Below, piece after piece: positions 50,640 to 62,810 of a DNA stretch of 64,000 bases. The notes below the pieces were generated by a model, which was not told the origin of the DNA, did not search any database, and saw only the letters and a program-made list of their open reading frames with translations. Origin of the DNA: Trissonchulus latispiculum (Eukaryota; Nematoda; Enoplea; Enoplida; Ironidae). A program made the position numbers and the translations under genes. The DNA lies in NCBI GenBank assembly GCA_030248195.1, contig JASAND010013530.1:1-64000 (forward strand), given 5' to 3'. Positions within the stretch are counted from its first letter, which is position 1, and every line of letters begins with the position of its first letter.

Positions 50640-51115
50640 AGTAAATCTGACCTTGATTTGTTTATCTTCTGTTTGCGACCAATCCAATGGCCAATACTAG
50701 TGGGAGAACAATAGCGCTAAAACAAGCAGGTGCTATCCTTGATGAATGTTTGTTAGAGTTTAATAATAGATATTGAATACATTGTTGGACTAATGCAGGT
50801 AGCAGACTCAATAGCAATTGTAAAGGTAGGCCTGTTGATTTGAGTAAGCCTGAGGAAACCAAGAATCGCTGAAAGGGCCAAAGGCAAAGGATGGGATTTA
50901 ACGATTCTGTGCTGGAATTCTTGAATGCGATACATATACTCGGAAAACTGGCGAATAAAAGCTATTGGCTAACCTGATTTGTCTTGTTTATTAATGAATC
51001 CCGCTAGAGCCGGTTGAAAAGGTGAATTACCTGATTATTGCAAATAGCGATTGAGTGTACTTAATCTGCGTGATTTGTCAATTCGAAGATTCCGCCCAGT
51101 TAAGATCTGATTTTC
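50640..51115. repeat. Duplicated sequence, copy 2
   Basis: Second copy of the unit at 48250-48770 in the same orientation, with roughly 85-90 percent identity by eye. Confidence 0.85.
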
Positions 51116-53547
51116 TACATTTGATGCACTTGACCTTCCAGTACCCACCAAACCAACCTACTTTGTTTGAGGGGCATAGTGGAAAGATCCATGGTAATAC
51201 TTCGGTACTATTCGCAAAAGTTTTGATTAAAAGTTTAGAAATGCACGTACATTGGGTCAAAACGTTTGCTGTTATTTATCCTAGATTCTGATTTCATCAC
51301 TTCTCTTTCTTAATATCATATTTATGGAATTTATCTCTTAGTCCAATCACTTTTACATACATGTTATTTACATACATACACACATACATACATTCATACA
51401 TAGATACATACATGTTACTGCTCAACATAACTGTAATAACAGTTATGTAATTAACAATTAATTAATGTACATCCTGTTTCGTTGTTACCAGTATATTTTG
51501 AAATTGTTTAGATTGCCCTCTGCAGCACTGAAGCTGCGAACGTTCTACCACATCTTAGATGCCTGCATCGTGAAATACGACGATGTACAGCAAAGTACAT
51601 CCGTTTATTCTATCTGCGTAACTATTTCGTTTACCATGCAAGTTTATTTGATTATATTGTATTTATTGAGAGAAAACTAAAACTAATCATGGTGGCGACC
51701 GCACGCGGCATTGGATACCATAATGAATATAAATTAAAGTTAAGCTAAGCAATCACTCTGCTTAGTGCCAGAAATGACTTCTAGCTCCATGCACGTCAGT
51801 GTGCGTTCACCAGTACTTCAACACATGAAGACAATCTACTCAATATCCCACAACAACACGGTGTCTACGCCTACCGCATAGACGGATCTACTCCTAAAAA
51901 TTCCAAACTTTCAGGAGGAGTCTACCTTCTAACCTAAAATTAGAAAACATTGGGAATATTTGATGGTTTTGATTAAAAGAACATAGTAAAAGTAAAAATT
52001 TTGAGCGCATTTTCAGAACGTTTCGAAAAAATTACTAAAATTTTCTAAATCGTTAGAGGTCTATCTACTCGTTTTCCCTTCTGAACGAGAGGGTCTGCCC
52101 CTCTTTTCTTTTTTCTCGTTGAGGGTGACTAAGCTTTTTTGTCGGTCTAAGGAGTCTTTACCCCATTCCCCCAGGTTATCCTATCAATATTGAGTTTTGC
52201 ATTTGGATTCCCTAGACTATGCGTCCAGACATTTTTAGATGCAAAAGAGATGCTCGCAGGCAATTTGCCCACGTTGCTGGACCACGCCATTCCAATGGAT
52301 GCTCGATGGACATAAGAAGAAACATTTTGCAGCTGTTCACGGAAGCGAAGAAATGCGTTAACCCATCAAATAGGTATTAATGCATAGACTACTAAATGAT
52401 CAGCTAATCTTTTGCTATTCTCAGAATAAAATCTGAAAAAGCTTAAAGCAACGAATTCCAGCTAAGAGGAACTGATAAAATGAGCAATTAGACGGAGTAT
52501 CGATTGAGTATAAGGTTGTAAAAGCAGAAATGTTCATTTCGGTTACCGCTTTCCAGCCATAGCAACCAACCGGATGTATCTACTATCTACTGAGAGTATA
52601 ATACCAAAAACCTAAACTTTCTTATATTTTCACCTAAAAATGCAGGCCTGGTCACAGAATGTTAAAGAACACTAAAAAATATACCAGGAAAGTTTCATCC
52701 ACTTTCATAAAGAATTCGAGATTGTAAGGTCAAATTTACGCAAAAGGATGCCATAACCTTAAGCACAATGAAAGTAATGTATAAAGCAAAATAAAGCACA
52801 AAAAATTTAAATAAGACTAAATAGTCAATTATATATTATAACTTTCAAATGCTTCTGTTGAACATTGTTTTCCAATGAAACCGTTTTGAGCAGAAATTTG
52901 CTTCCTTAAAAAGCACTAAAAGTTTCAGAACACGATAGTGACACACGTTTTATGGATTAGAGAAATATCAGAGAAAATACAAAATTACTTATATCCCGGA
53001 ATTTTATAAATTCTTTGGAAATCAAGCGTTATACAGATTTTATTCTTATTTCGAGGTTAATAACAAAATCGGAATAACTTGCACTACTTATTCGGATTTT
53101 ATCAACATTTTATTCAGATTTAACTTGGTGCAATGGAATGTGCAATTATTCATATTTTATTCATGAATAACTTTTGAATAGCTTATTCAGATTTTATTCA
53201 CGTTTGGTGCAATCCACCGTTAGTGTTAGACTTGGATCTGCATAAGATTGTTTTGACTACATCAGACTTATTTAGTGGAGGCTAAAATTCAGTTATTAGT
53301 AGTTTTAGAACGTTTGCGGTAAGACAGTTCGTTAGCCTACACCAGACTTGCATTCAAAAGCGCTTGGAGTCGTGCGGTTCTGTTAGTGTACTCTACGAAA
53401 AACCCCTTACTACCAAAACTGACTAGCAACTAGATATTGGACTTCACTAAATAGGTCTGATGAAACACAACAACCCTACCTAGGTCAAGCCCAACACTAA
53501 CAGGTTTTTAGATTGAAACACCTTTATAACAATTTCTAGACTCTTAA
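51116..53547. other. Intergenic; possible exon and simple repeat
   Basis: (TACA)n-type microsatellite at about 51354-51416. At 51502-51680 a frame after an acceptor-like AAATTGTTTAG reads LPSAALKLRTFYHILDACIV and continues to a stop, which looks weakly coding. At 53040-53215 ATTCA/TGAAT words and a TTTGGTGCAATCCACC end look like one end of a MITE. Confidence 0.35.
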
Positions 53548-53592
53548 TAATAATAAAGTAATACTAACACTAATACTAATAATAATAATAGC

Positions 53593-53657
<65 letters not shown>

Positions 53658-53670
53658 TAATAATAATAAC

Positions 53671-53747
<77 letters not shown>

Positions 53748-54200
53748 GCTAAACTGGCATGAATGGTTTGCCGCCGCTTCTTTCTTCAGGCAGCTAACTT
53801 TGTAGCGTCGATTTTCGGGAAATGGTTGCCTCTGAAAGGGTAGTTGGGAAACAACCAAATCGGAGACAAAAAGTTTTCGACCATTTTTGAGAATCGCCTT
53901 GGTCCCCCCTTACGATTTTAAAAAATTAAATTCCCTGCCCTGGTCGACTGGGTGGGTCTAGAGCGATGAAATTAAAATGGGCCAGGTTTGGGACCAACCC
54001 CCACATACCCACCAAATTTCAGCTCCGGGCGTTGAGCCTAGCTTGAGTTAATAGGGGGGACAAGAATAATACTAATAATAATAATAATAATAATAATAAC
54101 ACGACGAGAATAAGGGTTTGCCCTTTTCCTTCGGAAGTAGCGGCAAACCAATAATGATAATAACAACAATAATAGTAATAATAATAATAATAATATAAAT
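53548..54200. repeat. (TAA)n microsatellites around a short unique core
   Basis: Long AATAATAAT runs at 53570-53745, 54062-54100 and 54155-54195. The sequence between (53746-54060) begins AAGCTAAACTGGCATGAATGG and contains GTTTGCCGC; the second interval contains the near-complement GCGGCAAACC. The core may be a repeat unit whose poly-TAA tails are the microsatellites. Confidence 0.75.
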
Positions 54201-54282
54201 AACAATTTCAATGTTTAATGTCTAGAATAGTTGAGTGGTGCACACGTTTACATATTTTAGGTGTGCGCCATTGAATCCTATT

Positions 54283-54594
54283 CTATTTATTGAAGATATT
54301 GTAGATGTGTGCGACTTCTATGGTAATTGTATCTGGAGAAAAGCATGCGTTACTGGGGTCGAGAAATGCCACGCATTGCATAAGTAATTTGTCTACTTTG
54401 TTTCGCAGTAGGGGATGTGCTCCGAATATGAACAACTGTAACTTTGGAGTACAGCGACTGGGACGATACGATGCAGTACGATCAGGAAACAAAAGTTTAC
54501 CAATTTCATTAATGCTATCCTGTAAATGAATCTCCCAATTATTAACACAAGCTGTGCTGTACATATACAGAATTAGTTTGCAATTGTTTCCCAA
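54283..54594 (-). CDS. Possible terminal exon, unknown protein
   Basis: An open frame on the minus strand of about 100 residues including SINEIGKLLFPDRTASY and LLMQCVAFLDPSNACF, with an acceptor-like TATATGTACAG upstream of the Cys-containing part. No domain recognised; the opposite strand is also open, which lowers confidence. Confidence 0.2.
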   Translation of the reverse strand: MGNNCKLILYMYSTACVNNWEIHLQDSINEIGKLLFPDRTASYRPSRCTPKLQLFIFGAHPLLRNKVDKLLMQCVAFLDPSNACFSPDTITIEVAHIYNIFNK

Positions 54595-54600
54595 ATGTGG

Positions 54601-55490
54601 TCAGTTTTTAATTTCAGAAAAATAAATTTTTGCCACGCGAAAGAAAAGATTTCGAAGCAAAGGACTCGGCTTCTGTTAGGTCAATCTGGGAAAATTTATG
54701 TTCCTTAGATCATTCTTTGTGGAGTATACTTGCAAATTCTCACATTTTTCCAATAAGTTTCGTACAGTAAAACTGATTTTGCGGCTATCTGTCATTTTCA
54801 GCCCTAAAAGGGTAAAGGGACTGAATGTGGAAAGTGATTCACTAGATTTGTTTTCCTGTTCGCAAGTCTGTCACATCAGGTGAAATAATTAGGTTTACAT
54901 TTGCGGAAAGTCTGAAACAACGCCCGCCCAACTAATCTAATTGGTCGATTTTAAGCCAGAAATTAGCTGACTGGCTAAGGGTGGATCACTTTGCTTGTCT
55001 GCAATAAGTGTCCCGATTCAGTCCCTTTATTATAGGTGTGGACAGCCAAAAATGTTCCTGTACCAAAATATGGGAAATGAAAAAATTTCATACCGTGCAA
55101 ATATGATTTTTAATTTCAAGGAATGTGTGCCTTAATCTTAAAGATTTTACGCAATGCTGTTTTCTTGTTCTTTAAGTAGGCCGTGACTCCGCAAGAATTT
55201 TGTTAGAAACTTCACGTTTTAGTATAAACACTGCATCTAGTTTCCTATCCAGTAGGAAATTGTCAAAATTCTGTTGTATGATTGTGATTACGAAAATTCC
55301 GAAAGCATCAATAGCCTCCCATCGAGAAGATGTTACTATCAATGTTTAACGCAATTATTGATAGCATAGTACGATCTAATGTTCAATCAGTATTTGGTTT
55401 TTACTTAATTTTCATCGTATGTTGGCTAAATTTTTTCACTACTTTCAGCGGCTATATCCATACCCATATTAACATTGCACTAATTTTTAG
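54601..55490. other. Intergenic, nothing recognised
   Basis: AT-rich spacer; no feature beyond weak open frames. The final bases contain a pyrimidine-rich acceptor for the next candidate exon. Confidence 0.35.
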
Positions 55491-55692
55491 GTGTGAAAGA
55501 AACGGTCCTAACGACATGAACATACAAGGATGTTTGCTATTTGCAATGTGGAGCCGGGAGGCTTCCAAAGATTGCAGCATCATAAGAAATGCCACCACAT
55601 TTACTGGAAGGTCGTGCATGACCACAACCGCCCTACCCACTACTACAGCATTTCAATCCACGACTCCAAGTTTAAAGACAACGCTTCCTTAG
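55491..55692 (+). CDS. Possible terminal exon of a secreted Cys/Thr-rich protein
   Basis: After an acceptor (GCACTAATTTTTAG) the frame encodes about 66 residues with four Cys, an N-glycosylation-like site and a Thr-rich, mucin-like end (TTTALPTTTAFQSTTPS) before the stop. Composition suggests an extracellular protein, but family and upstream exons are unknown. Confidence 0.3.
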
Positions 55693-56484
55693 GTTTGCGC
55701 TTGCCAGCGAAGTGAAGAGTAGTGATACAACACATTACTCGTGATTCTGAATCTAAAATGCAGTTTGATATAGTCATTGTCTATCAGTGCTGCAAGCCAC
55801 AGTTTACTTATACTTTTATTAAATTTAATTAAGTTAAACAACGCTGATGGAAACTGGGTCAGTTTGTGTTACCCATAACCCACTCGGCCCATCGCAACCT
55901 GTCCCAGTACCGCAAAATTATAACATTTAGGGACCCAGACGCAAATGATCCAATCGTTTTTATGACTCAGGCCCAACCATCCAACCAACCAAACAACCGT
56001 AAAATTTAAGATTCATAGCTGAGTTTGCGTTGTAATACAGCTAGGGACAGTAAAGAAAAGTTAAAAATGTAGTTTTCCGAACACAGGACCGATTAACACT
56101 AACTAATTAATTAAAGTATAATCACCAAACCATTACAGTACTGTCACAAGGAACGTATGACGAGGTATACGGTAGAAGTGTTAGAAAAGGAGAATTGATT
56201 GGACAGAAATCCTGCTGACTTAAGTGGTAGGTGATTAATAGTTCTCCTAAATTCAAAGAGTAAAATGTGGGAGAAACGACACACAGCCGATTAACACTGC
56301 AAAAGTTTACACCCGATTGCACCAAATGTGTTTAGATTCAAATCTAATTGGTTAAATAAGATTTTAAACAGATATTAAATTTATTAAAGTCGCCTGAGCG
56401 TTGCACAAACTTAAGTACAGTTAAAATCTGTTTAAAATTGTATTACCTATAACAAGCAGGCCCTTAAAAGGGGCATTATTCCTT
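55693..56484. other. Intergenic, nothing certain
   Basis: AT-rich. ATTGCACCAAATGTGTTTAGATT near 56314 resembles the terminal word of the 37.9-kb foldback element, so one end of a relative may lie here. Confidence 0.35.
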
Positions 56485-57269
56485 CCTGGGTGCAATGTTA
56501 TCAAAATCGGGTTGAGTTCAACCAGGGTTAAACCCATTTTTGGGTTCAACCCTAAAATTTTCGGGTTGGCTAAACCCCGTTGCTCAACCCAATGTCATCA
56601 AACATTTTTGGGGTTTGGTTAACTTAACCCGTGTTGAGCTGTTTCAACCCCGATTTGAACCCAGTTTTCAACCCACAAAAGAGCCTTAGCGTGAAAAATA
56701 GTGCTCTTCCGACTGCTGATGCATTTGGAGGCGAAAATTGCTATAAACGCAACAAGTAAGGTTTGTAGCGATAAAGAATTATGCAAAACTCATCAGTTTA
56801 TTATGTGTTGATATAGCAGTTGCGTGCGACCATAAAAATCAAGGAACAAATTTACAAAACAGACTGGATCGACGGTCTCTTCACTTTATTTCTATCCTAC
56901 TTTCTTGTTTTGATTACTTTATGCCATGTTTCATGAAAATATTGAAAGATTGTAGTTTTTCAAAAAAGTTACCACTATGTCAAACTGGGTAACCTAGAAT
57001 GAAAGGCTGGATATCCGTTATCTCAAGGCGGCTTGAAATCTCAACCCTTCTAGCTGAGGAGGGTTGAGATTCTGCAATTTCAACCCGAAAACCAACCCAA
57101 ATCTTCAACCCAAATTTAATGATAACATTGGGTTGGACCCCAACCTCAATTTCAACCCGGGTTTATTCAACCCTACTTTGATAACATTGGGTTGAAGTTT
57201 TCAACCCCAATCTCAACCCGGATTGACGTTTCAACCCGGGTTGAGATGCTTGATAACACTGGCCCCTGG
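56485..57269. mobile_element. Foldback element with CAACCC/GGGTTG words, about 785 bp
   Basis: Terminal inverted repeats with a shared TGTTATCAA core (left GTGCAATGTTATCAA, right complement CCAGTGTTATCAA). Both ends are packed with CAACCCGGGTTG, TCAACCC and GGGTTGAG in both orientations (about twenty half-words). The AT-rich centre is non-coding. Confidence 0.85.
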
Positions 57270-57896
57270 CATCTAGCACTTTTCTGCTTTAAATGTGCAG
57301 TTTCAATTTTCAAGCTGAAAACTTGAAAAGCATGACAAAAGCTCAGCCCCAGCCCCAGCAGTTTTGACAGTCCCAGGGAAAATATGACCTTAAATAAATA
57401 GCACAATTATGCATTTTGATGACCCTAATGATCAGCTCTTCCAATTTCTGCTGACGGTATATTTGGTTTAGTTTAGCTAGGAAAATTTCGCGGTAACCAA
57501 AAGTTTGAGCGCTGTGTAAGAGCAAATGAGCTATAACATGGCAAAATGTCAATCTGGACTAGGTAGCGTGTTAATATCTATATGAGGAGTTTTTGCGTTA
57601 GCTCAGTGAATTTCTAGAAATTTTCAAAGTTGGGTGAAGCCGGTTTTTGCACAAATTTGACTTACAAAAACGTCACCAAAGAAATGTTTCGTCGTGGCCT
57701 GAACTAACCGTTTACTTCACAGATTTCGCGTATAGATATTAACACAGTACACAAATAGAGGTTCAATTTGCATACGCAAAACTCATGCTGCTACTTGTGG
57801 GTAGTTCATACTTTTGGTTACCGCGTTGGCGTTTTGCCTCAAAATAAGTCATTTTCTCAGTTTTTTGGATATAATGGTTCATAAGTCGGGTGAAAG
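57270..57896. other. Intergenic, nothing recognised
   Basis: No gene or RNA seen. The last eight bases (GGTGAAAG) are the left target duplication of the next element. Confidence 0.4.
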
Positions 57897-59103
57897 CAGT
57901 GTTGGGCGCGAGCTGCGGGTACCCGCGGGTACCCGCGGGGCGGGGCGGGGCGGGCCGAAAATTAGTACCCGCAGTGGCCCGCGCGGGCCGATGCGGGCCG
58001 ATTTTTGGTGAGACATTGTAAGAAATTTTGAATTTTTTACGAATTCCAACATTAAATGGAACTTTTCCTCATTGAAATACATTTTGTCTTCCTTCTCTTC
58101 CTTCTCTTCTCCCTTTTCCCACTTCTCTTTTCCTTATAATTTCGTACATTTCTCATTCCTACCATTTATGATAGTTATGATGCTTATAAAGAAACATCTA
58201 CTGGCGATATAAAACAAGCAGATATTTTCCAGCTTTTCAGGCAGAACAGTTAAATTCAGACAGACAGTCTTTAAACGCTTCAATTTCGTGTTTCTGACCT
58301 GACCATTGAGATTTTTGTATGTAAACACGTATATAAACAGCAAATTTTGGATTTTTTAAAATTTGCTTAATTTCGGCATGTTTTTGTTGGGTTTAAAGCC
58401 AATTTCTAATTTAAAAGTTTTTCGACCGCGCAATTGAAATTAACAAACAATTTGTATTCGTTGCCGCATTTGGCTGATCGATCGTGGAATTCTATGTGCA
58501 AGGCGACTTTTCTTTCACTTTAAGGTTGAAGCAACTAACCTTTTGCGGAACGGCAGCGGGTACCCGTGACCGCCTCGAACGCTGCTAGTCTAGGTCACCC
58601 CTGAGGTCACACCACAGGAACTAGTGGGAGTAGAGTCAAATAGCACATGCCATCGTGAAGTTTAAGACATATCCTCTGTATAATTCGCTTTGGGCTAGGT
58701 TTTCCAGTAGCTGAGGATGGCACGCCAAACTTCATCAAAATTTTCAAAGTCCCAAAAAATTAGCTGAGAAGCAGCGGGGGGCTACAATAATGCAGTCACT
58801 AACCCAAAATTCTTACATAAAAGTCAATAAAAATTTGAAAACGCACGACTGCAGCTATATGAATGCTTTTGAAAACCAGCAATCGCGCTTATGTGGCAGT
58901 TTTTATGGAAAAATCGACGAATAATCAATGAAAGTAGCTATTATTTAATGCTATGATGCTTGCATGAGCTAAATTTAGATGCGGGCCGCCGCGGGCCGAA
59001 TTTTATTGGTGCGGGCCGCGGGCCGGCCCTGTGCGGGCTAAAAATCTGAGCGCGGGCTGCGGGGCGGGTGCGGGCCGCGAATTTCGGCCCGCGTCCAACA
59101 CTG
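57897..59103. mobile_element. hAT-type MITE, 1207 bp, with 8-bp target duplication
   Basis: Starts CAGTGTTGGGCGCGAG and ends, on the complement, CAGTGTTGGACGCGGG. It is flanked on both sides by GGTGAAAG (57889-57896 and 59104-59111). An 8-bp duplication and a CAGxG start are hallmarks of hAT transposons. The arms are very GC-rich (repeated GCGGGCC, GGTACCCGCGGG) while the centre is AT-rich and has no transposase, so it is non-autonomous. Confidence 0.92.
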
Positions 59104-60205
59104 GGTGAAAGCCGAGCTATTCCAACCAAATTCGGTGTGCCCGTTTGCACATAAGAAAGGAAGTTCTGTGCTGAATTTCACTGCTATTTTATATAATGTG
59201 CAATGTAATGGGTCCTTCTATAGTGCAATTGTGGACGCATGCCTCAGTGCGATGACGGAGGCCTATGGTCAAAAAATGGCAACTTTTCAAATTTTTCAAA
59301 TATAGCCAAATTTTATACCAAATTGAAGCTGTCGATGTCCTGAACATTTTATCTTCTTGAACCAAGTCTCTACAAAACTGTATTGGAAAGTTAAAGCGCA
59401 TTAAAGTTTGAAGTAAATAACAGTCGGAAGGAGCTTGATCAAATGGTTCAAACGCCGTATATCGCTCGTTGCTTTTCATATCATTGTCATTTGCACAGCA
59501 ATAAATAGTCCAAGATAAAGGCTTCAATTTGATGTATTGGCCATACCGTAGTCTTATGTGTACACGTCTTCGAAGCCGACTTTGCGAGGCATAGTGGCGT
59601 AAATGCTAAATTGTAGGGATTTGAACGGCAATATCTCTTAACAGGATTGACCCTGGACAATAAAAATTTGTCTTATTTTTGGACACATACGGGGGCATAT
59701 AATAACCAAAAATGAGCGAAATCGGTGACTATAAAATTTGGTACCCGGCGACCCTCCCTTAAATGCGAAGAAGAAAAAACTAGAAAATCCAAGTCCTATT
59801 CAAAATAGTTTTTGCCAATTGATTTCTTTTGTTCGCTTTTGTCCTGTTCGAAGCTTAATATTATTGACTCCCTATAATACAGTTTGTGCCTTAAAGTGTT
59901 TACGACTCGTGAATCGAACAATGAAGAAGTCAGGTGCATACTCAGTGCAGCCCTTGTTTCTCTCAACCTGCGTATAGAATTTCAGTTCACATTCACTTCA
60001 GTTAACAATGCTACCTTTAAAATAGTGTGTCAAATGAACACTGATAAAGTGATAATCTCAAATAAATTCCACACTTAATTTGCATATTCTATTGCTCCAA
60101 AAAATGGCCTAAGCTAGGTCATGTGCTGAAGATAGGACTACAAAATCGAAAGCTTCCATAAACAACGTTAAAACACCATTTTTCGTGACAATGATACCGT
60201 CTCCA
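59104..60205. other. Intergenic, nothing recognised
   Basis: Spacer between the hAT-type MITE and the Harbinger element. Open frames at 59189-59527 are without domain. Confidence 0.35.
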
Positions 60206-60712
60206 GGGGCCGATTTCGTCATTAGTCACAAGTTCACAAGTCATAACTTAGGCTCAGAACGTGGCCACAAGTTGCTGAAAATTGGGTTTCATCAAAATTT
60301 TTGTGCAACTTGTGGCCACAAGTCACAAGCCACAAGTCCCACAAGTTGTTTCTGCCTTAGTTCTGCTGCTGGCTGTTTCAGCTAGCAAACGTTCCTCGTT
60401 TTTACGCGTTACTAGGCTAAATCATATACTTTCAAAATTATTTCTTTTTTAGTGAATTAAATTAACTTTGTTTTCAACATTTTTGTATTTTAACAGTTAA
60501 TTTATTTACTCGGTTGCGTAAAATCAAAAACATATCTTTTTAAATAGCTAGCTTAAAATTGTTACTTTGGCGCATACTTTAAGTTTAATTCGGCGCACTA
60601 TTTGTTTAAACTAAATTTGATTTCGATTCGCCAACGTTTGTATGTTTAATGATTACGTTTGTTTGTTTTAGTTTATTCTTTCGTTATTGTTTACCTTCTT
60701 AATTGTTGAATA

Positions 60713-60949
60713 ATGAGCAGTCAGACCATTGCCTCGATGGAGCAAAAATTGCAATTTATTACATGGCTTATTGAGCACAAGGACACGCTAACAGGAAGAT
60801 TTAGCCCTACTTTAACCAAAGATGATCATCTTAAGTGTTAGAAACGTATCTACAACGACTGCTTGGCAGCCGGAATCGTTTTCCCGAAGGAAAAAGATTT
60901 TACCTACGTGAGGGACGTGTTTTGGCCAAATCTGCGCAGACAGACTGTG
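60713..60949 (+). pseudogene. Harbinger Myb/SANT-like DNA-binding protein, first exon
   Basis: ATG at 60713 opens a frame with the start of a trihelix/Myb-like domain, including IYNDCLAAGIVFPKEKDF and YVRDVFWPNLRRQTV, ending at a donor GTAAGTAA (60950). One stop (TAG at 60839) interrupts it at a position where the family usually has Trp, consistent with a single base change. These partner proteins bind transposon ends and help the transposase reach the nucleus. Confidence 0.7.
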
Positions 60950-61218
60950 GTAAGTAATTCCATATTTGTATATTTAGCATATAATGCAAAATTAAACTAA
61001 ATGTTCTTTTAATTTTCGCACTTGTAATCGACGTCTCTAGTTATGCCGCACGAAACACAAAATGTCGTAGTATTAGCACGATGCCCATCAAACCACAGAC
61101 AAGAATTCAAATACATGATGACGTGGGATTCCCTCTGTTAGCCGTAAATTTAAAACATATTATTTGGGTTCTTAATTTTTCAGTTTGCTGCCTTTTTAAT
61201 ACAACATTGGGAATCCCA

Positions 61219-62160
61219 CTAACCGTTGCGGTCAAGATTTTCAATATCTTCCTCCTCCAGGTTGTTTTCGGCTACCGCAACGTTATCCCCAAGGCTTTCA
61301 GGGTCATCAATGACATCGGGATCAATTGTGGAGAACAGTGCAGGCCTTAATAATTTCTGCTGCAGAAGTTGGATCCATGCGCAATTTTTCCAAGCAGGCA
61401 AACAGATTTTTCATGACGCCGAAAGCATTTTCAACTACTCGTCGGGTTTTGGAGTGAGCTTTATTGAACTCGACTTCAGCGGGACTCATATTTAACTCCT
61501 GTATTGGGGTTATAAGCCACTCCTTCAGTGGGAACCCGGAATCGCCTAAAATAATACCGTTGGGAAAAGGTCTCCATCCTTCCTCAAATTTGATTGTTAA
61601 CTGACTCAATCTAAGAAGGCGTGCATCAGCAACACTCCCTGGCCATTTACAATTGACGTAATAAAATTTATAGTCAGGCCCACATACCATGAGGCAGTTT
61701 AGAGAATGGAATCCTTTCCTGTTCACAAACTGATGTTCGTTCTCGGAAGGGGTTTTTATTTGCACATGTGTGCCATCAATGCAACCCACAATGCAGGGCA
61801 ACCCACCTAAGGCGAAAAAACAGTTCACCATTTTTCGGAGATCAGCCGGTGCTGTAGGCCAGCCCACGATTTCGGCGAACAAAACTGAATTGATGGCATT
61901 GATAACCTGCGACACAAAGTTGCCTTCGACGGTCCGTGTGCATCGCAAACTAGGTGATAGAACCCTCCCGTAGCAAAGAATCTCAACGTAAACAGAAGTT
62001 GCTCGGATGCCGATAGAGCTTGGCTTCTCATTGTTGCCGGTTCTAGAAGTGGCCCGATGCGGAGAAGCAACTGTTCAACCAAAGTTCTGGACAAACGGAA
62101 TTTTTCGGTAAAATCGTCGATACCCAAAGATAAATTTATTCTCTCCTTAAAAATACGCAT
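61219..62160 (-). pseudogene. HARBI1-type DDE transposase (DDE_Tnp_4), frameshifted
   Basis: The N-terminal helix-turn-helix part (61825-62160: LSRTLVEQLLLRIGPLL, LFTLRFFATGGFYHLVCD) and the catalytic part (61322-61948: IVGCIDGTHVQIKTP with the first Asp, ILGDSGFPLKEWLITP with the second, NKAHSKTRRVVENAFGVMK with the Glu) are in different frames, with a change near 61908. A third short piece with an acidic tail follows after another frame change near 61320. All three catalytic acidic residues are present. It lies inside the intron of the Myb-like gene on the opposite strand. Confidence 0.88.
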
Positions 62161-62186
62161 TCTGGGAGTTCGTCGAGCTATAAAAG

Positions 62187-62480
62187 CATAGTTTTCGTCG
62201 TCGCGAAGAAACTACTACGTCTTCTCTTAAGACTGAAAAACTGCGTGCCGAAATTGAAAATTTGAATCTACAAAACTATAAACTGCGGCTGCAGATTTGG
62301 ACATTGGAGGCAAGCCTTGGCATTCCCCATAAAGTTGACCTCACCGAGGATCGTCGCTGTGCGTCAGCGCCTGCTTCGGCTCCAGCAGCTGCTGAAGCTG
62401 GCTGTATGATCCAGCCATCTACTAGCTTGCCTAGCTTTAGTGCTGCCTTTGGGAATGAAGTACCAAGACAGTGTTGGTAA
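62187..62480 (+). pseudogene. Harbinger Myb/SANT-like protein, last exon
   Basis: After an acceptor-like AAAAGCATAG the frame reads a basic stretch (RRREETTTSSL) and a leucine-zipper-like coiled coil (LRAEIENLNLQNYKLRLQIW). An Ala/Pro-rich tail leads to a stop at 62478. This is the usual C-terminal layout of the partner protein. An AATAAA lies at about 62639. Confidence 0.65.
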
Positions 62481-62529
62481 CTGAATAGTGGCACTTATGA
62501 TACAGCTTTTTGTTTAAAGTTCTATACCA

Positions 62530-62810
62530 AATCTACTTGTGACTGAGACTGTATTTGTTTTGTTTGACCGTGCTTCTGCTGAAATTTGTAATTGTTTTGT
62601 TTGACCGTGCTTCTGCTGAAATTTGTGACTTGTTTTAAATAAAGCGAGTAGAAAAGTAAAATTGCGCCTCTTGACAACTAAGTAGATCTTGGTAGTAGTA
62701 GATGTAAGTCCACTAAGCAGAGTAGATTAAGTAGATTAAGCTGAGTAGATTAAGTAGATTAAGCAGAGTAGATTAAGTAGATTAAGTGAAATTAAGTAGA
62801 TAAAGAAATA
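62530..62810. repeat. Direct repeat and AGTAGATTA tandem repeat
   Basis: Two copies of a roughly 40-base sequence (TTTGTTTGACCGTGCTTCTG…) at about 62553 and 62595, then at 62699-62805 tandem AGTAGATTA words. Both are inside the Harbinger element downstream of the Myb-like gene. Confidence 0.75.

Noticed and set aside
53544..53858. Minus-strand poly-leucine open frame
   Set aside because: Translation of the (TAA)n microsatellite; not a protein.
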